A stretch of 47,258 nucleotides of DNA. Origin: Flavobacterium araucananum (lineage in GTDB: Bacteria; Bacteroidota; Bacteroidia; Flavobacteriales; Flavobacteriaceae). A model generated the notes under the pieces. It did no database searches, had not been told where the DNA came from, and was given only the letters and a program-made list of their open reading frames with translations. The stretch is taken from contig NZ_MUGS01000018.1 of NCBI RefSeq assembly GCF_002222055.1, forward strand, positions 1 through 47,258, given 5' to 3'. This document shows, piece after piece, positions 1 through 8,410 of the stretch (the first letter of the stretch is position 1; every line of letters starts with the position of its first letter). Both the position numbers and the translations under genes were made by a program.

Positions 1-213
1 GTTCTGATGGTGCGTTTCTCTTAAAGATTTGGTTATATGTTTTGACTTCTTTAAGAAAAGATACATACCCAGTGCAACTCCACTTGTAAACAGTATCGAA
101 ATTTCACTGTCTATGGGGCCACCAACGGGAGGAGGGATTGCTTGTGGTTGAGGTGGAGAAGGGGCTGCTACACTTTTGAATGCTGCACAAAGAAACAAGG
201 CTAATAATAACTG
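1..213 (-). pseudogene. Fragment of a small secreted Pro-rich/one-TM protein, start codon lost
   Basis: Read on the minus strand from about 213 to 1 this is one open frame. It gives the hydrophobic core of a signal peptide (QLLLALFLCAAF), a Pro-rich linker (SPPQPQAIPPPVGGPID), one membrane-like segment (ISILFTSGVALGMYLFL) and a basic tail. Short proteins of this layout, a signal peptide followed by P-rich-GLPID and a single TM, are common in Flavobacteria. I recognise the layout but no function is known to me. No initiation codon is left: the frame runs upstream into RND-pump sequence and reaches a TAG around 227. The 3' end lies outside the window. The gene is therefore broken at its 5' end by the junction near 205-216. 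Confidence 0.6.
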
Positions 214-1739
214 CCCTACAAAGACCTATATTATCGCTTTCAATTACCGCAGTATTGTTTATAGGTTCTCTGTTTTTGTTTGGTGTTATAGGATTTACTT
301 TATTTCCTTCGTCGGAAAAACCACAGTTTCTTATAAACATTACTACTCCGCCGCAATCTTCTTTTATGTATACCAATAAAGTAGTGTCGGATGTAGAGGC
401 AGTGCTGATTAAGATAAACAAAGTCAGATTTACATCGGCCAATGCAGGTAAAGGTAACCCTCAGATCTATTATAATGAGATCCCGGAGAATCTGCGCCAA
501 GATTATGGGCAGGTATTTGTCCAGCTTCAGGAAAATGTATCGGTAAAAGAAAAGCTTGAGATTATGGAGGAGCTCAGGATTAAATTCAACACTTATCCGG
601 GAGCAAAAATAGAAGTAAAAAATTTTGAGCAAGGACCGCCTATTACAGCTCCAATCGAGGTAAAATTATTTGGTGATAATCTGGATTCACTCAAAATACT
701 GGCGCACCGAACTGAGGTAATGCTTAAAAATACAAAAGGCACTATGTATGTTACTAATCCAATGAGCTATGAAAAATCGGATTTTAAAGCAGTAATCAAC
801 AAAGAAAAAGCATTGCTTTTGGGAGTTACCCCGATAGAAATTGATAAGACAATACGTTTAGCGGTGACAGGTTTTGATCTTGGGGAATATCCTGATAAAA
901 ATGAGAGTGAGTATAATGTATTGGTTACCAGAAATAAGGAAGGGAGATCTAAACTGGATGTGCTTGAGGGAGTGTATGTTTTCAATACAAGGGGCGAAGC
1001 TATACCGCTTAATGAAGTGGTTGAAATTAAACCTCAAATTTCTCCTGTTAGCATTAGTCACCAAGAGAAAATAAGGACAGTTTCTGTAAAAGCGTTTGTA
1101 GAGCAAGGTTTTCTTGCCGACAGGGTTTTAACGGATGTTATTTCCAAAATGAACCATTTTAAACTTCCTGATGGATATAAGTATTCGATGGGAGGAGAAA
1201 TTGAGACCAGGGAAAATTCTTTCGATGGATTCTTAAATATTCTGATCGCTACGCTATTTCTGTTCATAGCTGTACTTGTACTGGAGTTCGGAACATTAAA
1301 AAGCACGGCAATTGTCCTATCGGTGATTCCTTTAGGAGTGATAGGGGCAGTGATGGCATTATGGATGACAGGTTACCCTTTATCTTTCATAGCAGTTATA
1401 GGTATTATAGCCCTGGCAGGTATCGAAGTTAAAAATACGATACTATTGGTGGATTATACCAATAATTTACGTGAGAAGGGCATGGACATTGAAAATGCGA
1501 TCCGTGAAGCAGGAGAAGTGCGCTTTCTTCCTATTGTCCTTACATCTCTTACGGCTATTGGAGGTCTTATTCCTATTGCCTTATCAAGCAGTCCTTTGAT
1601 CTCGCCATTGGCCATTGTCATTATCGGAGGACTTATCAGTTCAACACTATTATCGAGAATAGTGACACCAGTTGTATATAAATTAATTCCTCCTACTGTA
1701 AAACCAGAGACACAAATGCAGACCAATAAGAGCGAATAA
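180..1739 (+). pseudogene. RND efflux transporter, C-terminal half only (5'-truncated)
   Basis: The protein matches the second half of AcrB/HAE1-type RND permeases. From about residue 14 it has the TM that opens the second repeat (RPILSLSITAVLFIGSLFLF), then the 'FPSSEKPQFLINI' entry to the porter subdomains. A porter/docking region covers residues about 45-340. Five C-terminal TMs follow, including GIEVKNTILLVDYTN, equivalent to the usual G-I-V-x-K-N-x-I-L-L-V-D segment. Full pumps have about 1000-1050 residues; this has 519 and lacks the first six TMs, the first porter half and the proton-relay Asp residues of TM4. Residues 1-12 or so are not RND sequence but the reverse complement of the neighbouring secreted-protein gene. 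The start at 180 is therefore an accident of fusion and the product is almost certainly non-functional as a pump. Confidence 0.85.
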
Positions 1740-1816
1740 CAGTAAGATAGCTTTTTCGTTTTCTTACAATTATCTATAGCTATTTAGATTGAAATTTGAA
1801 GTATAAAGATAGATTT

Positions 1817-2686
1817 ATGAAACAGACAAAACTTTTAATTACAGGAGCTACAGGAAGTGTAGGTACACAATTGATTAAGAAATTAATAAACTCGGATATC
1901 TCTTTCAGGGCACTGGTTCGCACAAAAGACCAGGGTGATTTGATGAGAGAGCTTCCGCAGGCTGAGGTAGCCGTGGGAGATTTATCGGATACTGCCAGTC
2001 TAATGGAAGCATTGAAGGGGATCGAAAAGGCTTTTTTATTTACTGACTCCGAGGAGTATTCAGAAGAATTACAGTTGAACTTTGTTGATGCGGCTCATAG
2101 GGCAGGTGTCAGGCATATTGTAAAAGTATCTCAGCTGGCTGCTGACAGCGCTTCTACGGTACATTCTTTGCGTTTTCATGCCCTTGTAGAGTACAGGATC
2201 GTAGAGCTTGGACTGGACTACACCTTTCTTCGATGTAATATGTTTATGCAGGGACTTATTTTCTTTGATCATTTTATAAAATATGAAGGAAGATTCTTTG
2301 GGGTCATAGGGGACGCTGCTGTGAGTGTGGTAGATATAAGGGATATAGCAGAAATTGCCCTAAGAGTACTCACCGAACCAGGACATGAAAATAAAACCTA
2401 CAATATTACCGGAGGTGAAGCCCTGAGCCATTACCAAATGGCGGAGGTGCTCACCCGGGTATTGGGAAAAGAAATTAGTTATATAAATCTCAGCCCCGAA
2501 CAGATGCGCGGTGCCCTTACAGTTGCCGGATTTCCGGAATGGCAAACTGTACTCCTTATTGAGAATTTTGTTCATTACTGTCGTGTAGAAGCTGCTGATG
2601 TTTACGATACCATTACTGTTATTACTGGAAAGCCAGCAACTAGTTATGAAAAATTTGTGATAGATTATAAGATGTTCTTTAATTGA
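1817..2686 (+). CDS. NmrA-like / atypical SDR NAD(P)-binding protein
   Basis: This encodes a 289-residue protein of the NmrA/SDR5 group (NAD(P)H:quinone oxidoreductase QorB-like or NAD(P)H-sensing). The N-terminus has the Rossmann dinucleotide motif TGATGSVG after beta-1, an Arg after beta-2 (ALVRT) that usually favours NADPH, and a GDL at beta-3. HIVKVSQLAA resembles beta-5 of the family, and VVDIRDIAEIA plus YNITGGEALS are typical NmrA C-terminal signatures. I place the start at ATG 1817 (MKQTKLLITG). An in-frame TTG at 1796 would add seven charged residues without family support. The gene lies 77 nt after the RND fragment and 44 nt before the next gene. The substrate cannot be told from the sequence. 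Confidence 0.85.
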   Translation: MKQTKLLITGATGSVGTQLIKKLINSDISFRALVRTKDQGDLMRELPQAEVAVGDLSDTASLMEALKGIEKAFLFTDSEEYSEELQLNFVDAAHRAGVRHIVKVSQLAADSASTVHSLRFHALVEYRIVELGLDYTFLRCNMFMQGLIFFDHFIKYEGRFFGVIGDAAVSVVDIRDIAEIALRVLTEPGHENKTYNITGGEALSHYQMAEVLTRVLGKEISYINLSPEQMRGALTVAGFPEWQTVLLIENFVHYCRVEAADVYDTITVITGKPATSYEKFVIDYKMFFN

Positions 2687-2730
2687 CAACAAACAAATTA
2701 AAAAATGAATTTAGATAAAAAAGTATACCG

Positions 2731-3261
2731 ATGAAAACTTTCTTTTTAAGTGTAGTGACAATAATCTTATTGGGGATTCTAATCATTTTATGCGTAGAAC
2801 TCTCCAGTAGTTATAGATTGACGCAAACTATACATACAAATGCTCCTGTGGTCACTTATCAGGAAATTACTATAAATGCTTCTTCTGAAAAGGTTTATCA
2901 GATCATGAGTGATGTAGACCATTGGTCAGAATGGAACAAGAATATTGAGGATATCTATTTAAACGGAGAATTTGCAACAGAAAACAGTTTTGACTGGAAA
3001 AGTGATGGGCTGACTATTCATTCTACGGTTCACACTGTGATCCCCGGCAAAAAAATAGGCTGGTCTGGCGATGCTTTTGGTGCATTTGCTATCCATAACT
3101 GGTATTTTGAACCTAATGGTAAGCAGACAACTGTAAAGGTAGAGGAAAGTATGGAAGGCTGGCTAGTGGAGCTTTTTCCATCCGAATTTCAAGGAGGGCT
3201 GGAAAAGTCAACTCAGACATGGCTTAAGAACCTAAAGGTAAAAGCTGAATCTAAAGAATAA
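2731..3261 (+). CDS. Membrane-anchored SRPBCC / polyketide cyclase-like protein
   Basis: The 176-residue protein starts with one hydrophobic segment (residues about 4-24), then an SRPBCC (START/Bet v1-like) domain over about 40-172. The typical signs are the beta-1 strand ITINASSEKVYQIMSDVDHWSEWNKNI, the VHTVIPGKKIGWSG central strands and the long C-terminal helix (EFQGGLEKSTQTWLKNLK). SRPBCC folds have a deep hydrophobic cavity that binds lipids or small molecules; the ligand here is unknown. The gene follows the NmrA-like gene in the same direction with 44 nt between, so the two may be cotranscribed. Confidence 0.8.
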   Translation: MKTFFLSVVTIILLGILIILCVELSSSYRLTQTIHTNAPVVTYQEITINASSEKVYQIMSDVDHWSEWNKNIEDIYLNGEFATENSFDWKSDGLTIHSTVHTVIPGKKIGWSGDAFGAFAIHNWYFEPNGKQTTVKVEESMEGWLVELFPSEFQGGLEKSTQTWLKNLKVKAESKE

Positions 3262-3562
3262 TACCTTAAATAGCTTAACTTGGAATCCGCTATAAATAAC
3301 GGATTTCATTTTTCCTTGATTTTTTAGTTATCAGTTGATGTTAAGTTTTCCCCAAGTCTTTTCTGACTTGGGGATTAAGATTATTTATCAATCATGAGAC
3401 AAAGTTTCGGGCTGATATACATAATTGTTATGAATCCATTTTGCTGTTTTTCCATATTGAAATTAATCTGAAAATTATATATAGCACTTACTATGGATTT
3501 TCTTCAGCAGTAGTTGTTTAAAAAAAACAGTTCTGCCTAAAATATCACTTTAAAGAATAGAT
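3262..3562. other. Intergenic region with a strong stem-loop
   Basis: No gene was found. A perfect 10-bp stem (TCCCCAAGTC, 3349-3358, pairing with GACTTGGGGA, 3365-3374) encloses a 6-nt loop. It is GC-rich against an AT-rich background but is not followed by a run of T, so it is not a textbook terminator. A weaker hairpin (AATCCG ... CGGATT, about 3292-3306) followed by a T-rich stretch lies just after the SRPBCC gene and may end its transcript. Confidence 0.5.
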
Positions 3563-4036
3563 ATGAATATTAAAATAATAAAATCAGATATTGTAATTAA
3601 CAGACCCGTTTCAGAGGTTTTTACTCTTGTATTCAAAATGGATCATATTGTTTTTTTCAAGAATATGCCCAGTGTACCAATTTATACTTATAATCCCGGA
3701 ATTTCAGAAAATGCCCGACCTGGATCTGACCATTTTATTTATTTCATAAAGGGAGATACGGCGCGCCATACGCTGGCTAGTTATGTTCCCGGAACATCTT
3801 TTTCAGCAGTTATAGATCAACTCAATCTGATGAATTATCCAGGCTTATTTGAGATTGAGTACCAATACAACTTCTGCAAAAATTTAGACAAAGTAGATAC
3901 AACTCAAATCAGCTGTGAGTATCAATTTAAATTTCGTTCAAGCCTGACGGCATTATTATTTACTTTAAATGCATTAAAGTGTGCCCATAAATATACCGCT
4001 AAGCATATGGTCCAAATTGGAAAAGCATTTTGCTGA
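3563..4036 (+). CDS. SRPBCC-family-like protein, function unknown
   Basis: The 157-residue protein has the opening strand and helix typical of the SRPBCC fold (SDIVINRPVSEVFTLVFKMDHIVFF). Beta strands follow, with a C-terminal amphipathic helix (TALLFTLNALKCAHKYTAKHM) in the place of the family's long helix. There is no signal peptide or TM, so it should be cytoplasmic. Similarity is judged from pattern only; no active-site residues are defined for the group. It is the second SRPBCC-like gene within 1 kb but is clearly different in sequence from the first. The HTH gene begins 40 nt downstream. Confidence 0.5.
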   Translation: MNIKIIKSDIVINRPVSEVFTLVFKMDHIVFFKNMPSVPIYTYNPGISENARPGSDHFIYFIKGDTARHTLASYVPGTSFSAVIDQLNLMNYPGLFEIEYQYNFCKNLDKVDTTQISCEYQFKFRSSLTALLFTLNALKCAHKYTAKHMVQIGKAFC

Positions 4037-4076
4037 CCATTTTTGCGAATCAGTTAATTTTTAAAGATTTAAGAAT

Positions 4077-4550
4077 ATGAAGAAAGATAAACCAATCATA
4101 ATTATTCCGATTTGTAATGATGAGAGCAAAACGGTTTTAAAGAATAATGAAACGAACTCTTGCTGCAAAGAATCCAAAGCACAGATTATAAAAAATAAAT
4201 TTCCTTTTATTGGATATGTACTGGAGCAGTATGTGGGGAACAAAAGTAGTGATACAGAAGTTTTGAAAGTTATTGATTTCGTTAAGATGTATCTGGAAGT
4301 ACTTAACCTTACCCAAAAGGCACTTGCCAGTCATTTTGAAATGAAATGCAGTACTCTTGACCAATATCTCACTGGTAAGAAGAGATTAAATGCTAATCTG
4401 ATCTTGAAAATTAGCGTATTTACACATACAAGACCGGAGCTTTGGCACGGTGTGGTGATAAAAAATGAGCTAATGGAACTCAATGGAAAAAAAATCAATT
4501 GGGAGAGCTATCAGAAGTATGATTATCGCTATTTGCTGGAGAGAGACTGA
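4077..4550 (+). CDS. HigA-like XRE-family HTH protein (orphan antitoxin-like)
   Basis: The 157-residue protein has a poorly conserved N-terminal 60 residues and an XRE-type helix-turn-helix at about 70-135. LNLTQKALASHFEMKCSTLDQYLTGKKRLNANLILKI matches the HigA pattern (sQ-x-LA-x-h-x-x-x-x-x-T-x-x-x-x-x-G-K-R-x-L). It is followed by the typical 'P-E-x-W' segment (TRPELWHG). HigA proteins neutralise the HigB mRNA interferase and repress their own operon. No HigB-like gene is found upstream or downstream, so the role may be simply regulatory. The Cys pair and lysine-rich N-terminus are not standard for HigA. Confidence 0.65.
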   Translation: MKKDKPIIIIPICNDESKTVLKNNETNSCCKESKAQIIKNKFPFIGYVLEQYVGNKSSDTEVLKVIDFVKMYLEVLNLTQKALASHFEMKCSTLDQYLTGKKRLNANLILKISVFTHTRPELWHGVVIKNELMELNGKKINWESYQKYDYRYLLERD

Positions 4551-4703
4551 AAGGTTTTGTATTTTTTATGAAAAACTGCGTTGAAGTAGATATGATGGTT
4601 TCTTATAGTTTAAAAGATTTCTATTGTTGATATTTCTAATTATTGAAAATAAATGTATCCCCTCAGGAGATAACTATAGGCAGGATAGCAGCGGTTTGGT
4701 AAA

Positions 4704-5074
4704 GTTTGGATTCAGGTTTTTTGATAGGAGCCATCGTTGATCATATTACGTGCCCTGTATGGATGCTGTTTCCCATATCAAGCCCGGACTATAAGTCAGA
4801 AAATCGACGGATACTAAATTTCCCTACCAAATATGACTGGTAAAAGCCCAGTGAGGAATATTATGCTGAATCTGGTCTTGTAAAGTTCATGCAAACCTAT
4901 CAATAGCGTGGAATTACCTCTATAGCATTTCCTCTTTTAGGAGCAAGTAAAGACTTGCTTTCACTGGAAAGTTTATTTGAGACAATGACATATTATCCAG
5001 AAAAATGCTATATACTGGTTACTATATATCTTGGGGACAATTCGGGAGTTCCGTCACTTTTTGAAATTCTGTAA
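4704..5074 (+). pseudogene. Macro-domain (ADP-ribose-binding) protein remnant
   Basis: One frame gives a recognisable C-terminal half of the macro-domain family whose members carry 'NFPTK-x-x-W' and 'GI-x-SIAFPLLG'. RRILNFPTKYDW is followed by a TAA stop at 4841-4843. Then KPSEEYYAESGLVKFMQTYQ runs to a second stop, TAG at 4904-4906, and the frame continues as RGITSIAFPLLGASKDLL before ending at TAA 5072-5074. In intact family members the stop positions are sense codons (often Lys or Glu). The first half, with the ADP-ribose-binding N-V-N motif, is absent or unrecognisable. Macro domains bind or hydrolyse ADP-ribose and in DarTG systems act as antitoxins. No DarT partner is seen here. Confidence 0.75.
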
Positions 5075-5167
5075 ACGCTCAGCTATAAGGCAGGTAAATC
5101 TTGGTTCTGAAAATTCTATAAATAAAAATAATCCCTGCTACTGATTAATTCAAAACAGGCGTAATGC

Positions 5168-6145
5168 TTATTTGTTTTTTAGACAATTCATATAGTTTTT
5201 CTGAAGCAATTGCTTATCAGGAAGCTGGATTTTATATTCGGCAACCATTGTTGGTGATAGATTTCGGCTTAAGGCATATTCTACTACAGCATGATCCTGA
5301 TTCTTACACAATAAAATTCCGATGCTGGGGTTCTCATGGGGCTTTTTAACATCCCTGCCCAAGGCTTCAAGATAGAAATTCAGCTGTCCTAAATGATCAG
5401 GCTTAAATTTGTCAGATTTTAATTCAAAAGCAACAAGACATTGTAAGCCCCTGTGATAGAATAACAGGTCAATATAGAAATCACTGTGACCGACCTGAAG
5501 CCTGTATTGCTGGCCGATAAATAAAAAAACTTTACCCAGTTCCAGGATAAAGTTTTTCATTTGTAGAACCAAAGCTTTCTGCAGGTCACTCTGGTTAAAA
5601 TATTCCGATAGATTCAGGAAATCAAATATATAACTATCTTTGAATGTGTCTGTAATATTAGGGTGCAACTCTCTCATCACTGATGAGAGTTTTCTATTTC
5701 CAGCAATAGTTCTCTCAAAAACACCGCTATTGATTTGTCTTTCCAGTTCCCTGGAACTGAATTTCTCTCTGCTTGAGAGCCGTAGATAAAATTCCTTTTC
5801 CTCTATTGTTTTTGCTCGACTTAAAACAATAAGGTTATTTGTCCAGCTACTTTCTCTCAGCAGTGCTGAGAGTTTTGGAAACTCTTGATATGTCTGATAA
5901 AACTGCTTCATTCTCCATAAGTTTTTATCTGAAAAACCTTTTATATCCGGTTCATTTCGTTGTAAATACCTGGCTAATTCCTTTACAACAGACTGTCCCC
6001 ATTCTTCACTTTCAAGCCGGTTATAAATATATTGTCCAATGTTCCAATACAGGTTGATCATTTCCGTATTAACAGCTGCAAAAGCCTTTGATCTGGATTG
6101 TTTAATTAAATGTATAACGTCGCTGAATTGTTCATCTAATTTCAT
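5168..6145 (-). CDS. YhcG/DUF1016-family PD-(D/E)XK nuclease-domain protein
   Basis: The 325-residue protein shows the two-part layout of the YhcG (DUF1016) family. The N-terminal helical domain (about 5-150) contains the conserved NTEMINLYWNIGQYI, EWGQSVV and FSDKNLWRMKQFY segments. The C-terminal PD-(D/E)XK domain has FYIDLLFYHRGLQCLVAFELK (catalytic-type Asp and E-x-K, about 225-245), then the Q-L-N-F-Y-L helix. The function of YhcG proteins is not settled; they are frequent near conjugative elements and defence genes and are suspected nucleases. Here it is transcribed in the same direction as the broken mobC and starts 20 nt after its stop, an arrangement expected in Bacteroidetes conjugative elements. 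The length is in the usual range, so it may still be functional. Confidence 0.85.
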   Translation of the reverse strand: MKLDEQFSDVIHLIKQSRSKAFAAVNTEMINLYWNIGQYIYNRLESEEWGQSVVKELARYLQRNEPDIKGFSDKNLWRMKQFYQTYQEFPKLSALLRESSWTNNLIVLSRAKTIEEKEFYLRLSSREKFSSRELERQINSGVFERTIAGNRKLSSVMRELHPNITDTFKDSYIFDFLNLSEYFNQSDLQKALVLQMKNFILELGKVFLFIGQQYRLQVGHSDFYIDLLFYHRGLQCLVAFELKSDKFKPDHLGQLNFYLEALGRDVKKPHENPSIGILLCKNQDHAVVEYALSRNLSPTMVAEYKIQLPDKQLLQKNYMNCLKNK

Positions 6146-6165
6146 TTGAATAGTACTTTAAGTTT

Positions 6166-7429
6166 TTATTTTTTCTTTACTACCAGATAGGCCAGCTTAG
6201 GGTCATTGAGAAGGCGTTCCATTTCAGAGTGGATGATATCCTGTATGTCCTGTTTGATTTGCAGGTAATTGCGCTGAATAATAGTACTATCAAGCTTGCG
6301 TACAGCAGGTATATCTTTATAGTTTTCTTCCTCTTTTTTAAGGGCCTGATGATCATTTATAATTTCGCAATGGAAGGTTTTGAGCTCAATCCTGCAATCA
6401 GGATTATCTGCTACCATGCCAACAAATTCACCCGAACTAAGACCGGAGATTTTAGAGGGAGGAATAGCCGATTCAAGCTGTTTTGAACGACTTATGGAAG
6501 TATCCGCGCTATTGATGGAGAGGCTTTCCCTGTCCTGCATTATTTTACCAAAGCGTTCCGAGAGTTGTTTGGAAGTGTCTCCTGTTACTTGTCCACTGAT
6601 AATATTTCCGGTAATATTCATAATCACATCGGCCTGTTCCCGGCCATAATCTTTACGCAATTGGCTAAAGTCCTGTATACCCAGACAAGTTGCTACTTTA
6701 TTACTTCTTGCAGTAGCAATTAAACTGTCCATATTATTGAGATAAATTGTAGGGAATTCATCAAAAATGAGACTGGATTTCATCTTGCCTTTTTTATTGA
6801 CCAGCTTTACAAGCCTATTGACATAAAGAGACAATACGGCACCGTAAATCTGTATTTTCTGAGGGTTGTTGCCCATGCATACAATTTTAGGTTCCTGTGG
6901 ATTATTGATATCCAGAGTAAAGTCATTTCCGGAGAGCACAAAGTATAATTGTGGCGATGACAGCCTTGCCATTGCTACTTTTGCAGAGGCTATCTGACCT
7001 TCGAGCTGCTCCATGACATCGTTCAGATAGGCAGGAAGTGATACTAATATAGAGCATACAAAGCAAAGCTGTCTGTATTTCCAGACAGAAGAAAAAGTAA
7101 CCTATAAAGTACAGCAGCAAGCCGGAAATGATGTAAGCGAGCGAAGTCTTATAATTCAGTTTTTCGTCTTTGCGCCCTTTTGCGCCAAGAAGGGATATAA
7201 GCAGGAAACCCAGGGCAAATAATTTGGCGTTATGGAAATTTCTCAGTAATCCGGTTTGATAGATATTATTTAAAACGGCATCACCAATGGGATGGACAAA
7301 AGACCATTGCTTAAAAGCCTGGTAACACTGATAATAAAAATGGACTATCAATACAACTATACTGATCAGCCGAGTCATATCTAAAATCTTTCTTAGCCCC
7401 TGTTCATTTTCTCCCGTCTGCATGGCCAT
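6166..7429 (-). pseudogene. mobC: MobC/TraG-type conjugation coupling protein, internally deleted and frameshifted
   Basis: Two pieces of a VirD4/TraG-like coupling ATPase (MobC of Bacteroidetes conjugative elements) lie in different frames. The N-terminal piece (7429 down to about 7045) gives GENEQGLRKILDMTRLISI and several TMs, the standard start of this family. The C-terminal piece (about 7040 down to 6166) gives DVMEQLEGQIASAKVAMARL, SSLIFDEFPTIYLNN (Walker B-like region), LIATARSNKVATCLGIQD and GNIISGQVTGDTSKQLSERFGK. Intact members have about 650-700 residues; here about 300 central residues with the Walker A motif are missing. The two parts meet around 7020-7045 with a shift of frame. 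The protein cannot work as a coupling ATPase. A possible secondary start at 7014 would yield only the C-terminal domain. Confidence 0.85.
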
Positions 7430-7433
7430 GATT

Positions 7434-7481
7434 TTAAACTAGTATTAAATTTTTAAAAGATTAAATTTAATACTAGTTTAA
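7434..7481. repeat. Perfect 19-bp inverted repeat upstream of mobC
   Basis: The arms TTAAACTAGTATTAAATTT (7434-7452) and its exact reverse complement (7463-7481) flank a 10-nt spacer. The palindrome begins 5 nt upstream of the mobC initiation region. It has almost no GC, so as RNA it would be a weak terminator. An operator for a dimeric repressor or a mobilisation-related palindrome is also possible. Confidence 0.7.
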
Positions 7482-7951
7482 TTCATTATTCACTGCAAAA
7501 TATGGTGTGCATCTCAGGTTTATACAAGCATACTAGCCCTGAATTTTATATCCACTTGAAAGCATTTCAAAAAAGCAATTTCAAGCATCGTCTTGCTCAG
7601 TAGCCCTAACGGAACAATTCTCGAACCATTGTATACATGATTTACAAAAAAATAATATTATAAATTAAAAAGTCAGTCTTTAATTGAAAACAAGATAAGA
7701 AACAGGATAATTTAGATGAAAAATGATTGATCGAACTATTAATAAAACATTACGTATATATACCTGTTTTTGTAAGTTTTGCATTCTTTAATTCTTGATT
7801 ATTATTTGTATCTATTTCATTTTTAATGTATTGTGTATTTCCTGATTTATATTCATAAATTAAAAAGCTGAAACTACAGAAACAATGTGATAAACCGTAA
7901 AAATCTTACAGAATTAATTTATTTATTTGAACAAATTAATTCTGACATAAA
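7482..7951. other. Gene-free stretch between the conjugation remnant and the RHS locus
   Basis: No convincing gene. On the minus strand about 7530-7640 is open for some 35 codons (PLGLLSKTMLEIAFLK is part of the translation), but I cannot link it to a family. The 300 nt before 7952 are extremely AT-rich and probably contain the promoter of the RHS operon. I could not fix a clear TTTG/TAnnTTTG pair with correct spacing. Confidence 0.4.
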
Positions 7952-8407
7952 ATGAGAAAAAAAATAGTACTCCTAGCCTTGATTATTTCTTGTATGGCTA
8001 AGGCACAAAGCACCAAGATTCTATTTGAGTATGACCTCGCTGGGAATCAAAAGAAAAGATCACTATGTGTAAATTGTCCATCAACTAGTGGAAAAGAAGA
8101 AGCTCCTAAAGAAATAGAGGAGCTAACAGAAGAAGATTTACTAAAATTTTCGCAGGAAGACGTAATTTCCTATTATCCCAACCCTGTAAAGGAAGAGCTA
8201 TATATTAAATGGGAATTTACTAATGAGAAATACGTAAGTACAATACAGGTTTTCTCTGTCTCGGGACAGCTTTTAAAAACTTATCAAACCACTTTAAACA
8301 ACAATAGCCAAAATATTCCTTTTCAAAATTATTCAGCAGGTATATACGCAGTATTGCTTTATTACAGCAATGGCGATCAAAAATCTATTAAAATCATTAA
8401 AAAATAG
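7952..8407 (+). CDS. Small T9SS type A sorting-domain protein with an RHS-like motif (RHS escort candidate)
   Basis: The 151-residue secreted protein has a Sec signal peptide (residues 1-18, cut after AKA). Then comes FEYDLAGNQKKR, which looks like a single RHS/YD repeat (Y-D-x-x-G-N), followed by C-V-N-C. An acidic linker (about 50-70) leads to a C-terminal T9SS type A sorting domain of about 80 residues: VISYYPNPVKEELYI, VFSVSGQLLKTY, AGIYAVLLYYSNGDQKSIKIIKK. The domain directs transport across the outer membrane by the type IX system. The RHS gene starts 3 nt downstream, and the RHS protein has no T9SS domain of its own. I infer that this small protein could carry it to the T9SS, but this is not shown by the sequence. 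Confidence 0.8.
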   Translation: MRKKIVLLALIISCMAKAQSTKILFEYDLAGNQKKRSLCVNCPSTSGKEEAPKEIEELTEEDLLKFSQEDVISYYPNPVKEELYIKWEFTNEKYVSTIQVFSVSGQLLKTYQTTLNNNSQNIPFQNYSAGIYAVLLYYSNGDQKSIKIIKK

Positions 8408-8410
8408 TAT

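Noticed and set aside
104..442. Open minus-strand frame over the RND start region
   Set aside because: It uses a frame other than that of the real secreted-protein fragment and runs across the junction; its translation has no signal-peptide or family features.
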